In this document: piece after piece, positions 34,151 to 44,420 of the stretch
How the letters are laid out: each line of letters starts with the position of its first letter
Position numbering within the stretch: the first letter of the stretch is position 1
DNA from: Brienomyrus brachyistius
Lineage: Eukaryota; Chordata; Actinopteri; Osteoglossiformes; Mormyridae
DNA: 64,000 nucleotides
Direction: 5' to 3'
Assembly: GCF_023856365.1 (NCBI RefSeq)
Contig: NC_064539.1
Location: forward strand, 28,795,493-28,859,492
The notes under the pieces: model-generated
What the model saw: only the letters and a program-made list of their open reading frames with translations
The model's database searches: none
What the model was told of the DNA's origin: nothing
Made by a program: the position numbers and the translations under genes

Positions 34151-35560
34151 AGCATATTTGTACGGATTTATGGGTTGTTGAGGAACAATACCAGGCAACG
34201 CTGCGGGATAGCACAGCCCCCAGCGATGGGCAGTGTAATTTGGCTGGACGTGGGAGAGGATATGAAGACATGAACGAGAGCACAAAATGCATCCATGGAA
34301 CTAGTCGAATTCGTGAAATGCACTATTTGGTGGTCGGTTGCCAGATTTGAGACTTTTTAAACTGCTCTCTTGACCTTTGGGGCAATGATTTAAAGTACTG
34401 TGTATGGCAGAAATACATTGTTTTATTGTATATTGTGGCAGTATTGAAAACGCATAGTGGACACTGTTTGTGACCTTTTAAAAGAATAAAGAATAATATA
34501 TATATGATTAGATGTCGTTTGGGCAATAATGGTAATTAAATGCATATGCATGAATTTAAGCAAATGGGGAGAGTTCATTGTATTCACCAAGTACACAGTC
34601 CTGTGAGTTTCCACTATGAGGCAGAATGGCTGCATGTGCGAGTGTCTCTGTAAGTTTCTGGAAGGCGAGAGAATGGCATGACTGGCTAAGACCACGAGGC
34701 TGGAGGGGTGGTTTACTGCCTCCCTGTTGCAGAAAGCGAGCAAATCTATCAGATAGCGTTCGTCAGGAATTTGCTGTTAGGCAACCACTGTGAAATAAAT
34801 ACCGTTTAAAATTCACGTCAGTACTGGAGAATATATCGCACATACATGCTGGTAACGCGTAAAGTCATTAAAATCAATTCAGGAATCTTACACACATAAC
34901 GGCGGGCTGACATTCACACGCCATATTTCCATGTGCATGGGGCATTTGTCCTAACCTTCATCCATTTTTTCCTCCTTCTTTCTTACTCCATTCCCTTCTT
35001 TTTTTCTTGTTTTAAGAGGGGGATGGGCGAGTCTATAAGAGGATTCAACCATGAATAGACTTTTGTTTTGCTCGTTCTTTTTTACTCTGGACTGTGTCAA
35101 TTGGTGGGGATGTCTTTCAGGTCTTCGATCTGCGGGCTGGCTGGGGAGCGAGCGTTCAGCGGCGAGCCGGAATCCAGGCTCGCAAATGTGGCTGAAACGC
35201 TGTTGTCCAGGGAACCTAATCGGAGGCGTATTCGAAAGGCCCGTTTTAAAGACACATATTCCCGTGTCAATATGGAAGTATTAGTAGTGTCAGTAACCAA
35301 GAACAACATTAAATTCACAGCTGGAAAGTTCGGGTTTAGAAAGTACAAATCCAGACCAAGATTTTGTTTCAACCAACCAGTTGAGTCCTCTGTGACTGTG
35401 ACCTTTAATCTCAGCTGATTGGTTGAAGCCAAACTTTGGTCCGATTTTTACTTTCTGGAGCTGAACTTTCCACCTCTGATTAAATGTATTTGTGCATATT
35501 AGCCTGTTTTAAATATTATGGCATTAATCTGTGCATTTGCTTTTTTCTAACGTCTGCCAG
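34151..35560. other. Unique sequence, no gene recognised
   Basis: 34965-35029 is a long pyrimidine tract ending TTGTTTTAAG, an acceptor-like signal, but every frame downstream closes within about 15 codons. The 116-codon frame at 35068-35418 has no domain. Confidence 0.45.
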
Positions 35561-35643
35561 CGGCCCATCATGCCTTGCTTCTCCTGGATCATGACATCGC
35601 AGATGCAAATGGACCCAGCCTGTGCCACATTCTGCAGTAGGAG
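35561..35643 (+). other. Exon-like 83-nt segment
   Basis: The pyrimidine tract TTTGCTTTTTTCTAACG ends in TGCCAG at 35560. The segment is open through one frame (starts RPIMPCFSWI) and ends GAG|GTGAGG at 35643/35644. The other two frames close. The peptide is not recognised. Confidence 0.2.
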
Positions 35644-36589
35644 GTGAGGCATCCCAGACATGCGTGGTGCTGTAAACGCCGCGAGCGGCCAATGCGAGCT
35701 ATGCCAGCGATGCAGAGGCCAGCGGAACGCGCGTCACAGCTTAAAGATAATACGCTGCTTCATTCCAGCGCCCAACAATCTACGCTCTTTGTTCTATTCT
35801 TGTGTGGCGAAGTCAAAAAGTCAGAAGTTCGGGTGCAGCAAGAGCTGCATTTATTATAATTAATATTTGTTCTTCTTCAACTTTTTCATTTTTTTATTGG
35901 GATGAAATGATTCAGTTTGACCGCAGAGTCGTCCGGCTGGTGTTCCAGAAAGTTCCTGGTCAAGTGTGGGTCAAACAATTCAACAGGCGGTGAATAAGTC
36001 CAGGTGAGCAGGGAAGTGCTGCAGACTACCCTAATTACTGCAGAAATGAGAAAAGGAGGTTACATTTATTTATTGAAACATTTATACAGTACATTTATCA
36101 GGCTATTTCTTAATTGTTCTGTGTGGTTTTCTTCTAGTTCCCTCTCACAGGACAAAAATATGCATTTAAGTGAATTTATGCCTTTAAGTTGGCCTTAGTG
36201 TGTCACATTTTGCGTGTGCTGTACAATAGACAGACCCCATCCAGGGCATCCCTGCCGTGCGCCTGGGCTTCCCAGATGGGCTCCAGGCTCCCCTCACATG
36301 GTACTGGATACACGGTTTTCTGTAGCATAGATGAATAGAGGGATGTATGTATTTTTATCAGCATTTTTTGTGTTCAGCCCAGCACTTAACACGCCTACTA
36401 TGGGTCAGACGCTCAGTAGGGTACGAGGTCCCTAAGGGTATATGCTCCACCAACTTAACCCATGACCGGTAGTCCATGACAGTGTTGGATCGCGTCAGCT
36501 GCCCAATTCCAGACCATAACCACAGTCAAACGCTCACCTCTCCCCCCTCGGCACATTCCACCTGTAATTATATTGTTTGCTCAAGCGTG
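35644..36589. other. Unique sequence, no gene recognised
   Basis: Only the SINE scrap at 36225-36340 is identified. Confidence 0.5.
36225..36340 (+). mobile_element. SINE 3' body fragment
   Basis: CCCCATCCAGGGCATCCCTG, GATGGGCTCCAGGCTCCCC and the ending TAGATGAATAGAGGGATG follow the order of the (ATGG)n family 3' part. Diverged. Confidence 0.65.
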
Positions 36590-37060
36590 ACCCTAAATTA
36601 ACGCCATGGCTGCCGTTGACGGAAAGCATTCTTGTCGCCATGGTTATCATAATTAATAATTCAATCTTGTTCCTTCCCCTGGCACGACATGGCCGCACGC
36701 GTCACCGTCAGCCGGGCGCGTCCGTGAGCCCCCATCCCGCGTCGAACCGCGGCTCCGACCTTTCGGCTCGCCTTGCCAGGCGTGCAGCTTTGCCGGCTCA
36801 GCCCTGTCACGCTCACGCCCGGCCCCTCTCCGCCACCGCATGCTTGACAGACTCGCTCAATAATTTAACACGGTACGGTTTGCCACTTATTAGACATGAT
36901 GCCTGCACACGAGCCAGATTCGCCGGGTCTGAATCGATGTGACTGCGGACCAAAATATAACAGCCAGGGAGCGAAACGCAAAGACCGAGAATAGATCCGC
37001 GTTTGTCTGAAGGCATCTCATCCCCACCTGCCGACCATCCCAAGCCTACGAAATGCTAAC
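36590..37060. promoter_or_regulatory. GC-rich candidate regulatory block
   Basis: Starts with CGCCATGGTTATCATAATTA and continues into CpG-rich sequence (CGGCTCCGACCTTTCGGCTC). Frames open on both strands are typical of GC-rich DNA and show no domain. Could be an enhancer or a small CpG island. Confidence 0.3.
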
Positions 37061-37387
37061 GATGTTTAAGCCAGGGCATGCGAGGCATGCATTTCTCTGT
37101 GCCTGCTCTTACTGCGGCTGTTTTATTCTTATAAGGCATCAAAACTATCATTTTATACCAGTTATGTCTGCAGATAGTGGAGCTCAATAACTTCATACAT
37201 CCATAGGCTATATTGGCAATTTGAAAACCAGCTACTGGATTTCAGTCTTTTTTTCAACATAAGGCTAGGCTAGGCTATGTTCGTTAGGTTAGGTGTACCA
37301 AAATGCATTTTCACCTTACGATATTTTCACCTTACGATAGGTTTATCGTAATGTAACCCCATCGTAACCCGGGGAGAGGCGGTATGT
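37061..37387. other. Unique sequence, nothing recognised
   Basis: Contains short direct repeats AGGCTAGGCTAGGCTA near 37262 and TTTTCACCTTACGATA twice (37309-37337). Confidence 0.5.
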
Positions 37388-37715
37388 TCACACTTAGCAC
37401 TGTGCATTAGCTGGTAGCACTAATGCCTCACATCTCCCAGAGTTCAAATGGGCTTCTGTTTGCGGACTTTGCATGTTCTCCTTGTGTCACAAGGGTTTTC
37501 TTGGGGGTACTCTGGTTTCCTCCCACAGCCTAAAGACATGCAGATAAGCTAATTAGCATCTCTAAATTGTCAGTAGTGTCTGATTGTGTGTGTGTGTGTG
37601 TGGGTGCCCTGCAATGGACTGGCATCTGTCCAGGGTGCCCCCTGCCTTGTGCTGTCTGAGATGGCCCCCCTTTGAACCTGACCAGGATAACCAGTTGGAG
37701 GTTGGATGGATATTC
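37388..37715 (+). mobile_element. Near full-length (ATGG)n-type SINE, diverged
   Basis: AGCTGGTAGCACTAATGCC, TTTGCATGTTCTCCTTGTGT, TCTGGTTTCCTCCCACAGCC, TGCCCTGCAATGGACTGGCA and the ending GGTTGGATGGATATT follow the 13321 copy in order. A (TG)n tract (37586-37603) has grown at the point where that copy has GTGTGAGTG. Confidence 0.85.
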
Positions 37716-37810
37716 AAGCTTAAAGATAAAATGTCAGCAAATGTTATAACTCTTACAGTATTTGCTTGTGCAATTAAGCCATTTGAGGCACTAGTATTCT
37801 TACTGTTGTT

Positions 37811-37933
37811 GCCCTGCAATGGGCTGGCCCCCCATCCTGGGTTGTTCCCTGCCTCGTGCCCATAGCTTCCGGGATAGGCTCCGGACCCCCTGCGACCCAG
37901 AAGGATAAGCGGTTTGGATAATGGATGGATGGA
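37811..37933 (+). mobile_element. 5'-truncated SINE with perfect 11-bp target duplication
   Basis: It starts GCCCTGCAATGGGCTGGCCC inside the body and ends ATGGATGGATGGA. TTACTGTTGTT at 37800-37810 is repeated exactly at 37934-37944. Truncation at the 5' end plus a target duplication is the mark of LINE-driven target-primed reverse transcription. It matches the young copy at 13321 closely. Confidence 0.93.
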
Positions 37934-37944
37934 TTACTGTTGTT

Positions 37945-38849
37945 TGTTCTTTGGTCACATGATCAGGACAGACAGACTTACCAACAATCAGCATCCGCAG
38001 ACCTTGATGCGATCAGCCTCCCTGCATTATGCAGTTTGATTCCCCAGAATGCGTCGCCTGAGAATGTGGCTGGGCGTGTGACGTCAATGGCACTTTTCGT
38101 GGGCCGCCGGACTCCCCCTGGTCATCCAGATGAGTCACGCACAGTTCCTGCCCTCGTATGAGCTAATCTAGGCTGGTGGCAGAAGACAGGAACGTGGTGT
38201 GGGAAAAGAGGCAGAAATGTTTGTCTGTGTTGGCTCATACAAGTATGCACAGTAATATTAACACAACTACTCTAATAACAATGCAAAAAACACAGAAGAC
38301 AAACTAATGGGTAAGACTTAATCCACTATAATTAAATAAAAGGGATTAATCTGCATGCGTGCGATCGTCCCATCCATAGTTTTGGGTAAATTCATTTGTT
38401 TAGAGCACTGGAATATCCAGACTGCTTTAAAAATAAATTGGTGGATTCATTCATGGATTAGTTAATTAATTTACTGGATATTTTCTGAAAATATGCACTA
38501 GACTATCACATCCTTGCATATGCCAGAAGTGTGTGGTTAATTTATTTATTGATTTATTTATTTTATTATTCTGGGTGGCAGTTAAATAGAAGATTCATCT
38601 TGATTGTCTGGTAAATGGATAGTTTAGGTACCCGCATTTAATTATGTATAATATTCTTTTGCCCTGTTTTGTGCAATCTCGAGGGTGGACTCATTCAAAT
38701 CATCGACTTGAAAGTTTGAAAAGCTCCAGTGACAAGAATATTAATATGCCCACCAAGTCATATGTGTTTCAGCTCATACATATTCAATTTCCCCCATGGT
38801 CCAAGGATTTATGTCAAACTTCGCTAAACTTGTAGCTGCCGTCCACGCC
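37945..38849. other. Unique sequence, nothing recognised
   Basis: AT-rich with (TTTA)n-like sequence near 38542-38568. No gene. Confidence 0.5.
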
Positions 38850-39490
38850 AAATAACGGCATGCAAGAGCGAAGCTACCGCAAGCTTCAGAGGTGCACGAG
38901 GTCGGAAGAAGCGAGGGTGCAGAGGGGAGCTGGGGTGTGGGGCCCCCACTGTGGTCCAGCTGCTGGTATTAAAAAAAAAAATCGTTTGTTTTGTAAGACA
39001 ATCATGAATCGGAGTTGAGGATTATCTGTTCATTAACAATGGCTTAGTGGAAGGCAGTCAGGTGGAGCAAACGCCCACCCGCTAATGAAGTTTAAACAGA
39101 TAAACTTTATGTAATTACGGCTAATTAGCAGAGGCCTGGGCTCTAGTGCTCTTTGATCTGCCCGGTGCACTATTATGCTCCTCGCAGATAGCATCTCTCG
39201 TTTGCCTCCTTACACGGGGGCAGTGGAGATTAACCAGGGGTTAATGAGAGCGAAAGCGAGTGTGAGTGACTTTCTGGCTTTTGGAGGGGGGTTAGCGGGA
39301 GGGGGGGGGTGGCTTGTGATTGATGTGTTTGCGCCCCCAGAAGCCGTTCTGTTTTTCCGAAGCCCCACAATTGCAGGGCGAGGATCGGCTGTCAGGCCAG
39401 AGGCCACGTCACAGGACAGAGGACCGGGCGTTTGACGGGAGGTGCCCTGGGGGACTCGCGCCCTCTGACAGGGCAGTGTTTGGGGGGGGA
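38850..39490. promoter_or_regulatory. Candidate regulatory block with TAATTA cores and G-rich tracts
   Basis: ATGTAATTACGGCTAATTAG near 39109 holds two homeodomain-type cores. AGATAAACTTTATG precedes it. G-rich tracts (39283-39310, 39481-39489) follow. Overlapping frames on both strands of 39175-39742 show no domain. Confidence 0.3.
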
Positions 39491-39850
39491 TGGAGATATG
39501 CACTGTCCAGTGCTGAGAGGTTACCAGGGGCAGCAGGGAACACTGCTGAGGGTGAGGTGGGGGGTGGTGGGGGGGTTGGAGCAGACTATTTAACTGACCT
39601 GACTCGGAAACAGGCAGAAGGCCCCTTCAGTGCCTGGCTGTGGGAAACCAGGGCTCTAGCAAACACGCATCTTTGTTCTGGAGGAAACATATGGCAGAGA
39701 AGGTGTGAAGCTCACTGCTACCACTCACTCCTATTTTCCTGAGGCTCTTGGAGGGGAAGGGGCACCATCACATGTTCACTGGTATACCTTTAGCCATTTT
39801 TGTAGCTGGGAATTTATAGCAACAATGAACAAACTTCTGCAGACTGACAA
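39491..39850. other. G-rich unique sequence
   Basis: A GGTGGGGGG-type tract lies near 39556-39577. Nothing recognised. Confidence 0.45.
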
Positions 39851-40085
39851 AACTTGTGTGGCACAGCAGGTCAAGGATCTGTGTCTCTGTCCAGAACGTT
39901 ATTGGTTTGAATCTTGTTCTGTCTGTGTAGAATAATCATATCACTGTTGCACCCTTCAGCAAGGCCCTTAACCCTGACCGCCGGGTGACGGCTAACCCTG
40001 TCCTCTGACTCCTAAAGTGTATGTATGTCTGTCTCTCACTGAGAGCATGATGAGATAAGCGAAAGTTACTCTGTTTCCACATGCG
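39851..40085 (+). mobile_element. Diverged tRNA-SINE
   Basis: A-box-like GTGTGGCACAGCAGG, B-box-like TTGGTTTGAATCTTG, then CAGCAAGGCCCTTAACCCTG and a TGAGATAAGCGAAAG end. Order fits the SINE family; sequence is old. Confidence 0.65.
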
Positions 40086-40311
40086 GGTGAATGAAGTACC
40101 TCGCAGTTAAAGTGTTCTTTAACATGGTCTTTATACTACTGTATATTAGGCATTTCTATCTGTCTGCTTTTTGTTTGTTTGCGATGTAACAAATTCTTTG
40201 CGATGCAACAGATTAATCCATATGCACAATGCAAGACGTAAGCGTTTGCTTCAAATGAGCGACACCAAAAGACACAAGACGCTTGTTAATGTTGTGATCA
40301 ACTGGAAAGAG

Positions 40312-40480
40312 GAGGGGTCTTTGGGTTTGCTGCACTGTGACGCTACGGCACGCGGTGTGTGGCATGTTAATTTAGCAAGTCACAGGGAGACAGGGGAGGG
40401 GTCTCTGGGTTTGGCGCACTGTGACATCACGGCACGCGGTGGGCAGCATATTAACGAGCTGCAGGGCGACAGAAGCCCCT
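40312..40480 (+). repeat. 84-bp tandem duplication
   Basis: GAGGGGTCTTTGGGTTTG at 40312 and GAGGGGTCTCTGGGTTTG at 40396 start two copies, 84 bp apart. Both contain GGCACGCGGTG. 84 is a multiple of three, and a 132-codon + frame (40171-40569) crosses both copies. It shows no known domain; an old duplication in non-coding DNA is the simpler reading. Confidence 0.85.
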
Positions 40481-40642
40481 TTCATCCCCCTTTTCTGTCC
40501 TTTCACGTTTCCTGCAACTTAGCGTCTGAATGCGAATTTAAAGATAATTTGGAGGAAAGAATTCATTAAGTCATAATTAATGACAGTTTTCATTGAACAA
40601 CACTCACAACTTAGTATATACATTTTTGTAGTCTTGTAGTAA

Positions 40643-40700
40643 GATAAGTGAAGTTTATTGATCCCAGGGGGTATTTTTAGTGCACACAGCCCCAAGTCAC
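40643..40700 (+). mobile_element. Retroelement 3'-end fragment
   Basis: AAGTGAAGTTTATTGATCCC followed by AGGGGGTATTTTTAGTGCAC resembles a TTTATTGATCCC-type retroelement end common in fish. Only about 60 bp remain. Confidence 0.5.
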
Positions 40701-41789
40701 GTATATCGTACGAATATATATGTATAGATAATGTGTTTGTTTGTTTGTGTGGCTACTTCTGTTTTCTCTGGGGAACGTTACGATTTTGTTTTGCACCTTC
40801 CATCCTGACATCCTGGCGTTAGATGATTTAGCGTGTTACCTTGAGAGGCTCGATAGCAACATTGACTCTGGACGATCAGCTCCTTTCTGGGGTACAGACG
40901 TGGGGCGGCTCGCGCTGTTCCGGCCATAACCCTTAGCCTCTCTCCCCGACCTGCTGTCACCAGCAAATTCAAGCCCAAAGGACATCGTTTGACACGCCAC
41001 CTCTCAGGCCAGGCTTTGACCCTCCTGACAGTGCAGACAATGCCCCGCCTGCTGCTGATTGTCCTTTGCTGTTATGCAAATACTCTCCCTGCCACCTCCC
41101 CCCCCCCCACACACACCCACACCCCAAAGCAAGAGGGGGTTGGTTGGGGGTAGGGGGGGGATCGTGATTCCAGCTTGTCTCCGGATTCCAGGCACTAAAT
41201 GTATATTCGGACATTTTGAAAGTTCCCTTTCTCATGCACGTGGTAATAAACCCCAGTGATAAACTTTCGGCATCAGTATGTCACTGGACAAGAGAGACGC
41301 TGCCGTCCAGCTGAGATAATATCTATCCTTCCCTGCTATCCTTCTTCCCTCTCTTCTTACAGCATTTTGTCTGTGTGGCCTCTATGGGTGGGACATCATT
41401 GAAACCATGAATTAAGATCAATTTCCTTGATCAGACTTTGAAAGGGCAGCAGAATACTTGTGGGGGTTTGACAGGAAGTGCAAGCCGCCCCCACAGCTTC
41501 ACCCACGCTTTCCATGACACTAAACGGCACTGTCTCCAGTGCCTCACTGCAGCAGGAAAGCATGGAGCAGCGTCTCATTGCATTCTGACCATTGTGTAAC
41601 ACGTCAATGACACAGAACACGGAAAAGACCGGGTTCTTTTCTTCGTGCCCTATCTGTAATCCTTTTTGTGACATATAATGGAATCACACACAGTTTTATT
41701 GTGAAGCCGCCCCCACCCACATACAGTTCAGTCAGCTACTTCTGTATATTCAAAGTATTCCCCTGGATGGTAGAATTATAATAATCAAT
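40701..41789. other. Unique sequence, no gene recognised
   Basis: A pyrimidine tract ending TTCTTACAG at 41360 looks like a splice acceptor, but the frames after it close within about 18 codons. C-run plus CA tract at about 41099-41118. Nothing else. Confidence 0.45.
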
Positions 41790-41905
41790 TATATATAGTA
41801 TTACTAGTATAGTATATACTAGTATATACTATATTTATAGTATATACTACATATACTATTACTAGTATATACTGTATTATACTAGTATATACTTTACATA
41901 CTATT
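41790..41905. repeat. Palindromic AT satellite
   Basis: AGTATATACT and variants recur at least five times, joined by ATTACTAGTATA. Each unit is its own inverted complement, so the region can form cruciforms. Confidence 0.85.
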
Positions 41906-42074
41906 ACTGTTAATTTTATTGTGCATCCATTTCTTTTCCAAAACACTGTTATCCCTTTGCAGAAGTTTGATGAGCGCTCTCAGGTACCATCACAGGTACC
42001 AAGGCCACACTTCTCTTTTATATGACATTCATCTAAAGAGCCTGGCACTCTGCTACCTAGTACAGTGGCTACAT

Positions 42075-42330
42075 GAGTAGCTGAAGTGGAAGACAAGGAA
42101 GAAGAAAGGTAGCTGTGTTATTAGCTGCTGATGCACCGCAGGCTCGCGGGGGGCCCAGAGCCCATCCCACGCAGTGCGGAGCAGAAGGCAGGGAAGCACA
42201 CGTCACAGGGAAAACACACACCAGCCTACACTACGGCAGCTGGCAATCCCTTAGCAACCCCTGTTCACCCGGCTGCACGTTCTTGGACTCGGGGTAGAAA
42301 CTGGAACCCCCAGAGGAAGACACACACACA
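42075..42330 (-). mobile_element. Diverged (ATGG)n-type SINE or LINE 3' end, minus strand
   Basis: CCCAGAGCCCATCCCACGC, TCACCCGGCTGCACGTTCTT, GGACTCGGGGTAGAAACTGG and ACCCCCAGAGGAAGACAC are the reverse of the family body. A (CA)n tract at 42319-42339 ends it. Confidence 0.75.
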
Positions 42331-42339
42331 CACACACAG

Positions 42340-42889
42340 TGGAGGCTATGGAGGCTTTAGCTGACAGTCCTAACCTCCGATCTATGGCGCCAGCCCCTTG
42401 TAAATTGTAAATGCTAATCTTAAATGCTAAGACTTTCCCACACTTTTTTGTTGCAAACATACTCCAGCCTCATACGATTCAAACAGTAAATGCAATCCCA
42501 ATGGAACACAGGGCCCTGCGATTCTGTCACAGTGAATTTAATTACATCCGGTTATGAACACACAATCAAATCAAAATAATGACTATAATGAACAGCATTG
42601 TTTATATTAATCAGTAGCTGTTCTTAGCAGTGAGCGCTAGCATCGCGAAACCGGACGTGTGGGATCCGTTAGCCCACAAAGTCTGTGCAGATTTGTCAGT
42701 AGTTTACATCTTGGATTTTCCCAAAGTTTTCTCAGAATATTCCCACGGTACAAATGGGGGTGGGGTGGGGGGAGGGTGATAGAGAGCTGGAGAGAGAGAC
42801 AGGGAGAGTGAAGGCGAGAGAGGAGGAATGAAATAAATAAACAAGAACAAGGGGAAAGAACAAAGAGAGAATTCTCGCTCTCTGGCGGC
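42340..42889. other. Unique sequence, nothing recognised
   Basis: A GA-rich tract (GAGAGAGACAGGGAGAG) lies at 42779-42870. No gene. Confidence 0.5.
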
Positions 42890-43190
42890 CGCGTTCCCAT
42901 GAAAGGGAGAGCTCGTTAAAGCCAGCGGAACAGAAAGGGCAGCGTAACCAACGGTGTCGCTTATTGACGAGCTCCGGCCTGCCTGTGTCCCGCTAATGAC
43001 GCTAATTGTGAGGCTCTCCTGTTAGGAGTCAATAAATGATGAGCTTCGTATGCAGGCTGGGACGGTTTATTTTGCATTTCCAAGACTAAGTACCGGCCCT
43101 GGTTGCCATTCAAGCCAGTGGACGTGACTGGGCCTTCTGACCAACAGAAAGCAAAACTTCTGTTAATCTCCAGTGTAAACACGTAACCCA
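42890..43190. promoter_or_regulatory. Strong candidate conserved non-coding element
   Basis: Repeat-free block with CCCGCTAATGACGCTAATTG, a duplicated GCTAAT(T/G) core 10 bp apart, followed by AGTCAATAAATGATGAGC and GGTTTATTTTGCATTTCC. No coding signal beyond overlapping short frames. Confidence 0.35.
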
Positions 43191-43199
43191 CATGTTTTC

Positions 43200-43439
43200 G
43201 TTGTCTGCATTTTTTTTATTTTTTTTTTGCTTGCCAGGTGCTTAGTTGGATTTTTAATTCTGGCTCAGACACATAAGGAAGGCCTGTGTATTTCTGTCTA
43301 TGTGACTATAGGCCACATTCGGGGTAGAATAAACTACAGAACATCAATGCCTGTAAGCGTCTGCAGGCCGTGTGCGCACCTGCATCCTGAGGACATGTTA
43401 GCAAATTCATTTCATTATTTGTTCTACAGTATGTAGCGT
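43200..43439. other. Unique sequence with T-runs
   Basis: Interrupted T-run at 43211-43228. Nothing else recognised. Confidence 0.45.
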
Positions 43440-43640
43440 CAGTGATGGGGAAAAGACCAGCTGTATCGAGTCCCATTCAAGACCAACACCTTGAAGGACA
43501 GAGTCCAAGTCAAGCCCAAGTCTTTGGGGGTTGGAGACCAAGTCAATATACCGAAACTAGAAAAAAATCAAGCCCATTTCTGAGACCGTTGCTTTAACTA
43601 TTATTATTTACTATCTTCATCACCCCTGCTAATAATTACA
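43440..43640. repeat. AAGTC-rich dispersed repeat fragment
   Basis: AGAGTCCAAGTCAAGCCCAA, GAGACCAAGTCAATATACCG and TCGAGTCCCATTCAAGACC form a degenerate (CAAGTC)-like tract of a type frequent in fish genomes. Confidence 0.45.
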
Positions 43641-44089
43641 AGTCAAGATTTAAATGCCGTATGATCCTATAATCTCTAACATTAGCATTTAATCACAAAT
43701 ACGAAACACTATACCACTGGTATCCTGATCAAATTTTCATGTGAGCCACTCATCAGGGTGAGAGATGTGTAATAAGCTGTATGTAAGAGTCCTAGATTTT
43801 ATTGGTTATATTGGATGTTTATTTGAAATATAAAACAACATAACGAACACATACTGTAATTGGGTTCCTGTGCTGCTTTCAGCCTGCACACCCACGCTTG
43901 GGGGGGGGGGGGGGTCATGATATTAAAATTTGCTGTGGACAATACGATTTACCTGAGTGGGGGTCACAGGAGGGGGGGGGGACCATTTGTGCGTTTGGAT
44001 AATGTGGGTGTTCTGGCACCCAGGTGAGATTCTGCAAAGTTTGAGCTATTCAAGACCATGCAGAAATGGTTTGGGCTCAGCGTGACTGC
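43641..44089. other. Unique sequence with G-runs
   Basis: G-runs near 43901-43914 and 43972-43981. No gene recognised. Confidence 0.5.
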
Positions 44090-44420
44090 GGAGAGTGCCT
44101 GTAAATGTGACTGAAGTGCAGGCAGTGCTCAGGTTAAGGACGTCTGACTTACAGACAGCTCGTACTTACGGACAGCTCGTACTTACGGACAGCTCGTACT
44201 TACAGACAGCTCGTACTTACAGACAGCTCGTACTTACGGACAGACTGCCATGAAGCCTGTTGTATTACACATTTGAGCTGAATACAAAGGTTTGTACAGG
44301 CGCTACGTTGTAATGCCCATGAAAACATTGCGTGGCTTCGACTCGAGATACAGTACAGTAAATGTAAAGTGAAGCTACACCACAACCATATGTACCTGTT
44401 CTGACTTACCTACAAATTCA
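44090..44420. repeat. Dispersed repeat with a 17-bp internal tandem array
   Basis: GACAGCTCGTACTTACG repeats at 44154, 44171, 44188, 44205 and 44222 (17-bp period), with a partial sixth at 44239. It sits between GTTAAGGACGTCTGACTTAC and GTTCTGACTTACCTACAAAT. The two flanks are of one style (GACTTAC), so the array probably expanded inside a dispersed repeat. Confidence 0.8.

Noticed and set aside
34965..35045. Acceptor-like pyrimidine tract
   Set aside because: Every frame after TTTTAAG closes within about 15 codons.
40344..40356. GGCACGCGGTG resembles the core of miR-124
   Set aside because: The seed bases differ (ACGGCAC instead of AAGGCAC) and no matching hairpin partner was seen upstream. 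The motif occurs twice because of the 84-bp duplication.
41361..41415. Possible terminal exon after TTCTTACAG
   Set aside because: The acceptor is good but all frames close within about 18 codons and no polyadenylation signal follows closely.
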